This document shows, one piece after another, positions 60,802-64,000 of a DNA stretch of 64,000 nucleotides. The number at the start of each line of letters is the position of its first letter. Position 1 is the stretch's first letter. The notes beneath the pieces are model-generated. The model ran no database searches and was not told the origin of the DNA. It saw nothing but the letters and a program-made list of their open reading frames with translations. The position numbers and the translations under genes were made by a program. The DNA comes from Massilia sp. W12 (GTDB taxonomy: Bacteria; Pseudomonadota; Gammaproteobacteria; Burkholderiales; Burkholderiaceae_D): positions 806,001 through 870,000 of the forward strand of contig NZ_CP147776.1 of NCBI RefSeq assembly GCF_037300705.1. Direction: 5' to 3'.

Positions 60802-63351
60802 ATGAGTAATAAAGCATCGACAGGCGCCCGTCTGTCCAGCATGCACACGCCGTTGCCGCCCGATCGTTTTGGTGAGCCAGCCTTGACTTTGCGCGAAGTC
60901 AGCGGGCGCGAGGCGATCAGCAGCTTGTTTGCCTACCGCGTTCTGGCGCACAGTATGCGGGCCGATTTGTGTGCGTCGGATGTGCTGGGCCAGCGCGTGC
61001 ACCTGCAGTTGCAAGACCAGGATGGCAAACCCTGTGAGCTGGATGCTGTGGTCAAGGCCTTCAGTTGCTGCGGTCAGGAACGCGATGTTTTTTTATATGA
61101 ACTTGAACTGGCGCCATGGTTGTGGCTGGCGGCGCAGAACGCCGATTGTCGCTGTTTTCAGGAAATGGATACGCGCGAGATCATCAATCAGGTGATGCAA
61201 GCCTATCCCTGGCCGCTGCGCTGGCAGCTCAGCCTCCCGCTGCACAAGCGCGAATTTTGCGTGCAATACAATGAAAGCGACTTTGCTTTTATTTCCCGCC
61301 TGCTGGAAGACGAAGGCTTATCGTATTACTTCGAGCACGAAGCAGAGCGGCATACCATGGTATGTCACGATTTCCTGGCGCCTTCGCGCAGTATTGCCGG
61401 ACATGACAGCTTACCCTACCTGAGCAGCGCCAGCCAGCGCGTGCATGCGCGCGAAGCCTTGCGCGCAGCGCGCCAAAGGCTGCGGCTGCGCAGCGGGCGG
61501 CATGTCACAGGCGACTTTGATTTCAAAAAACCGCGACAGACGAAATGGAATAAATACGCCCATCCGAAGCAGCATGTGAATGCAGAGAGCGAGGTGTTTC
61601 AGTGGCCAGGCCGCTTCCAAGCGATGAGCGATGGCGCACAGCGCGCGCGCCACCGGCAGGAGGAACAGCAAAGCTTGCATCAAGTGATTGTTTTTGAGAG
61701 CGATGTGCGGGCTGCCGCGTTTGGCGCCAGCGGCGCGCATTTTGCCTTGAGCGGTCACCCGCAAGCCGAATACAACCGGCGCATGATTGTGTACGCCAGC
61801 CAGATGCGTTTTTGTGAAAATCCCGGTCACAGCAAACATGCAAGCGCAGCACCGGAATGGCGCATCAGTCTGCATGCCTTGCCCATGGATTGCCAATTGC
61901 GCCCGGCGCGGCGCACCCCATGGCCATGTATTGCCGGGGTGCAGACAGCGATTGTCAGCACCCCGGGCGAGCATGAAATCTGGACGAATCAATATGGCCA
62001 GGTGCGGATTAAATTTCACTGGGATCGCTTGGCGCAGGAAGACGGGCGCGATTCCTGCTGGGTACGGGTGTCCTCCAGCTGGGCCGGGCAGGCGTATGGC
62101 GAATTGATGTTGCCTCGCAAGGGACAGGAGGTGATCGTTAGCTTTATCGACGGCAATCCGGATCGACCGATTATCACCGGACGGGTGCATAACGGCGCAC
62201 AGCACAGCGAGCGGTTTGCGAATGCCAGCGCTTTGCCAGGCGATGTTGCGCTGGCCGGGGTCAAGAGCCGGGAGTTGGGAGGCGCGGCCTATAACCAGTG
62301 GCTGTTTGATGATACGACGGGTCAAGTGCGGGCGCAGTTTGCAAGCTCACACGGGAAAAGCCAATTAAACCTGGGATGGCTGGCGCAACCGCGCAGCCAG
62401 TCCAAAGCCGCGCCGCGCGGTGAGGGCTTTGAATTGCGCAGCGACCACACCGGGGCGGTGCGGGCAGCCCAGGGTTTGCTCTTGAGTACGGAGGCGCAAA
62501 GCGCAGAAAACGGGCCGCAATTGGCGCGCACGACTTTGCTGGATGTGACACAGCAAGCTTTGCAGCAGGCGCGCGCGCAAGCGCAAAACGCCGCCATGCA
62601 TCAAGCAGGCGGCGGCGATTTAGAGCCACAGGAAAGACTCAGCAAAGCGCTGCAAAACTGGCATCACGGCAGCAATTTGCAAGCCAGGGGAGAGGGCGGT
62701 CAGACACCGTTGGCCGCCTTGTCAGCGCTCGCCGGCTTTGCCCTGGCGACCCCGGAATCCGGTTTGCTGGCTACCGGAAAACATCTGGATTGCGTCGCGG
62801 AGCAGCATTTGCAAAGCACGGCGGGACAGGATATTCACCAGCGCGCAGGCCGCCATCTGACCCTGTTTGCGCAGAGCGGCGATGTGAAATCCATTGCGCA
62901 TCAGGGCAAACACATCATTCAGGCGCAACACAATGATGTTTTGATCGCCGCCGAAAAATTGGTGCAAATCAGCTCCAGTGCAAGCGCAGTGACAGTGCTG
63001 GCGCAGCAACAAATCAAACTGATCTGCGGCGGCAGTTATCTCTTGATCAAGCCGGACGGCATTGAGCTTGGCACAGGCGGCACGATCAGTATGAAGGCGG
63101 CGCATATTGATTACCAGGGGGCGGCCAAGATGGAGGCTGAATTGCCGCAATTCGGTCAAGGTGAGACTGAAAAGCGCTTTGTGCTCAAAGCTGGCAATAC
63201 CGATACGGTATTGGCGAATGCCGAATACATCATGCAGATGGCCGACGGTCAGATTATCAAGGGTGTGACAGATGCATTGGGGCAAACCGAAAAAGCACTC
63301 AAGGACAGCATGCAAGTGGCGACGATTCAATTCTTGGGGAAAAAAACATGA
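60802..63351 (+). CDS. vgrG: Type VI secretion spike protein VgrG
   Basis: An 849-residue spike protein. The gp27-like part spans about residues 15-390 (SGREAISSLFAYRVLAHS; FCVQYNESDFAFISRLLEDEGLSYYFEHE). The gp5-like OB fold contains the hallmark EIWTNQYGQVRIKFHWDR ... SCWVRVSSSWAGQAYGELMLPRKGQEVIVSFIDGNPDRPIITGRVHN (about 395-475). A DUF2345 extension (about 600-790) shows beta-helix-like repeats such as LHLTLFAQSGDVKSIAHQGK-type segments. No toxin domain is fused; the extension probably loads the downstream lipase. No other type VI structural gene is in the window, so this is an orphan vgrG-effector island. Confidence 0.94.
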   Translation: MSNKASTGARLSSMHTPLPPDRFGEPALTLREVSGREAISSLFAYRVLAHSMRADLCASDVLGQRVHLQLQDQDGKPCELDAVVKAFSCCGQERDVFLYELELAPWLWLAAQNADCRCFQEMDTREIINQVMQAYPWPLRWQLSLPLHKREFCVQYNESDFAFISRLLEDEGLSYYFEHEAERHTMVCHDFLAPSRSIAGHDSLPYLSSASQRVHAREALRAARQRLRLRSGRHVTGDFDFKKPRQTKWNKYAHPKQHVNAESEVFQWPGRFQAMSDGAQRARHRQEEQQSLHQVIVFESDVRAAAFGASGAHFALSGHPQAEYNRRMIVYASQMRFCENPGHSKHASAAPEWRISLHALPMDCQLRPARRTPWPCIAGVQTAIVSTPGEHEIWTNQYGQVRIKFHWDRLAQEDGRDSCWVRVSSSWAGQAYGELMLPRKGQEVIVSFIDGNPDRPIITGRVHNGAQHSERFANASALPGDVALAGVKSRELGGAAYNQWLFDDTTGQVRAQFASSHGKSQLNLGWLAQPRSQSKAAPRGEGFELRSDHTGAVRAAQGLLLSTEAQSAENGPQLARTTLLDVTQQALQQARAQAQNAAMHQAGGGDLEPQERLSKALQNWHHGSNLQARGEGGQTPLAALSALAGFALATPESGLLATGKHLDCVAEQHLQSTAGQDIHQRAGRHLTLFAQSGDVKSIAHQGKHIIQAQHNDVLIAAEKLVQISSSASAVTVLAQQQIKLICGGSYLLIKPDGIELGTGGTISMKAAHIDYQGAAKMEAELPQFGQGETEKRFVLKAGNTDTVLANAEYIMQMADGQIIKGVTDALGQTEKALKDSMQVATIQFLGKKT

Positions 63352-64000
63352 CAGCATTGCCGCACAGTACAGCACAGGGGCAGGGCGTGAGTATGGCAGG
63401 CGGCTTGCCAGGCGTGGTGCGCCAGCCCTTGCCTTTACCCAATCTGGTGATTCTGGTGCACGGCGTGAATGATGTTGGCGAAGCTTATGCGGCGCAGGAT
63501 CAGGGTTTATGCACTGGCTTGAACCGGCGCTTGAACCGGGGGCATCAGAAGCCGCAAGAAGGCGATTTATGCCCGATCAATTACAATCCGCCACCCAAGC
63601 CCGCGCCCTTGCTGCCCAATCCGGATGCGGTGTATTTCCGCCCCGATGCCGCACAAAGCCACAGCCCGGTGATCCCATTTTATTGGGGCATGCGCGAAGA
63701 AGAAGAGCACATTATCAAAGATGCGTACCACGACCAGTGGACTGACCGGCATGGCACAAGAATTGATAAAAACGGGGCCAAGGGCGGAGGCCCGTTTGCG
63801 AATGCGACCAATAATTTGAATGCATTCTGGGGCCATGGTTTTACCGGCAAAGTGGCGAATATGGAATGGCTGGGAAAAGTGGGCAGCGCGCCGACGCATG
63901 ATTTGCGGAAAGCGGAACCGCGTTATTACATGTTGTTGGCGGCGAAGCGCCTGGCGCTGTTAATCAAGCTGATCCGCAAACATCCGGCTTACCAGGCATG
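63348..64000 (+). CDS. Tle3-like type VI lipase effector, N-terminal part
   Basis: The gene starts at ATG 63348, overlapping the vgrG stop (ATGA), and is still open at the right edge (217 codons seen). The N-terminal NLVILVHGVNDVGEAY is the oxyanion-hole HG motif of alpha/beta-hydrolases. The following layout (GLCTGLNRRLNRG ... SPVIPFYWGMREEE) resembles Tle3-type phospholipase effectors delivered by VgrG. The catalytic serine lies beyond the window. An immunity gene would be expected downstream. Cytosolic until loaded; expected to act on membranes of rival cells. Confidence 0.78.
   Translation, partial: MTALPHSTAQGQGVSMAGGLPGVVRQPLPLPNLVILVHGVNDVGEAYAAQDQGLCTGLNRRLNRGHQKPQEGDLCPINYNPPPKPAPLLPNPDAVYFRPDAAQSHSPVIPFYWGMREEEEHIIKDAYHDQWTDRHGTRIDKNGAKGGGPFANATNNLNAFWGHGFTGKVANMEWLGKVGSAPTHDLRKAEPRYYMLLAAKRLALLIKLIRKHPAYQA

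Overview
The window reads as chromosomal DNA of a GC-rich betaproteobacterium. The order serC-pheA-hisC-tyrA-aroA is the one usual in Burkholderiales and Neisseriales. An Oxalobacteraceae-type host is my guess from overall protein character, not something the sequence proves. Genes are dense and often overlap by 4 bases (ATGA or GTGA). I saw no rRNA, tRNA, CRISPR array or insertion sequence.

Layout. 1-5032: aromatic amino acid, serine and histidine biosynthesis (serC end, pheA, hisC, tyrA, aroA) plus a small helix-hairpin-helix gene. 5172-9681: lysR and lysA diverge from a shared control region, then a JmjC/cupin-type gene and the ribosome-assembly GTPase gene rbgA. 9975-18955: a four-gene operon for type I secretion. 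It encodes an outer-membrane lipoprotein with a C-terminal SPOR-like domain, a regulator with its LuxR-type HTH at the N-terminus, a double-length ABC exporter (two transporters fused through a C39-like domain) and an HlyD-type adaptor. 19057-25464: a 2135-residue secreted protein made mostly of about 242 tandem PAPTET/PAPTQT hexapeptides, ending in RTX nonapeptides. 25613-28937: a GT60-like glycosyltransferase fused to a methyltransferase, a small ParB/Srx-like protein and two related exported proteins. Together 9975-28937 looks like one system that makes, glycosylates and exports a mucin-like surface protein. This is the best candidate for an undescribed system.

28958-38167: phytochelatin synthase, umuDC, a NUDIX-HTH protein and sbcDC. 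Two LexA boxes, upstream of umuDC and of sbcDC, mark SOS control. 38296-46565: a 1857-residue fusion of GMC oxidoreductase, alpha/beta hydrolase and PhoD-like phosphoesterase, preceded on the same strand by a hybrid histidine kinase and a LuxR-type response regulator.

46566-58343: an 850-base non-coding leader, then three genes separated by strong hairpins: a three-repeat DHH-motif protein of unknown type, a 2800-residue Rhs/YD-repeat protein with an Ala/Gly-rich hydrophobic C-terminus, and a protein with an aegerolysin-like N-terminus. This looks like a toxin or interaction locus and is the second candidate for something new. 58655-64000: rlhA (23S rRNA hydroxylation), then a type VI secretion VgrG and the start of a Tle3-like lipase effector that runs off the window.
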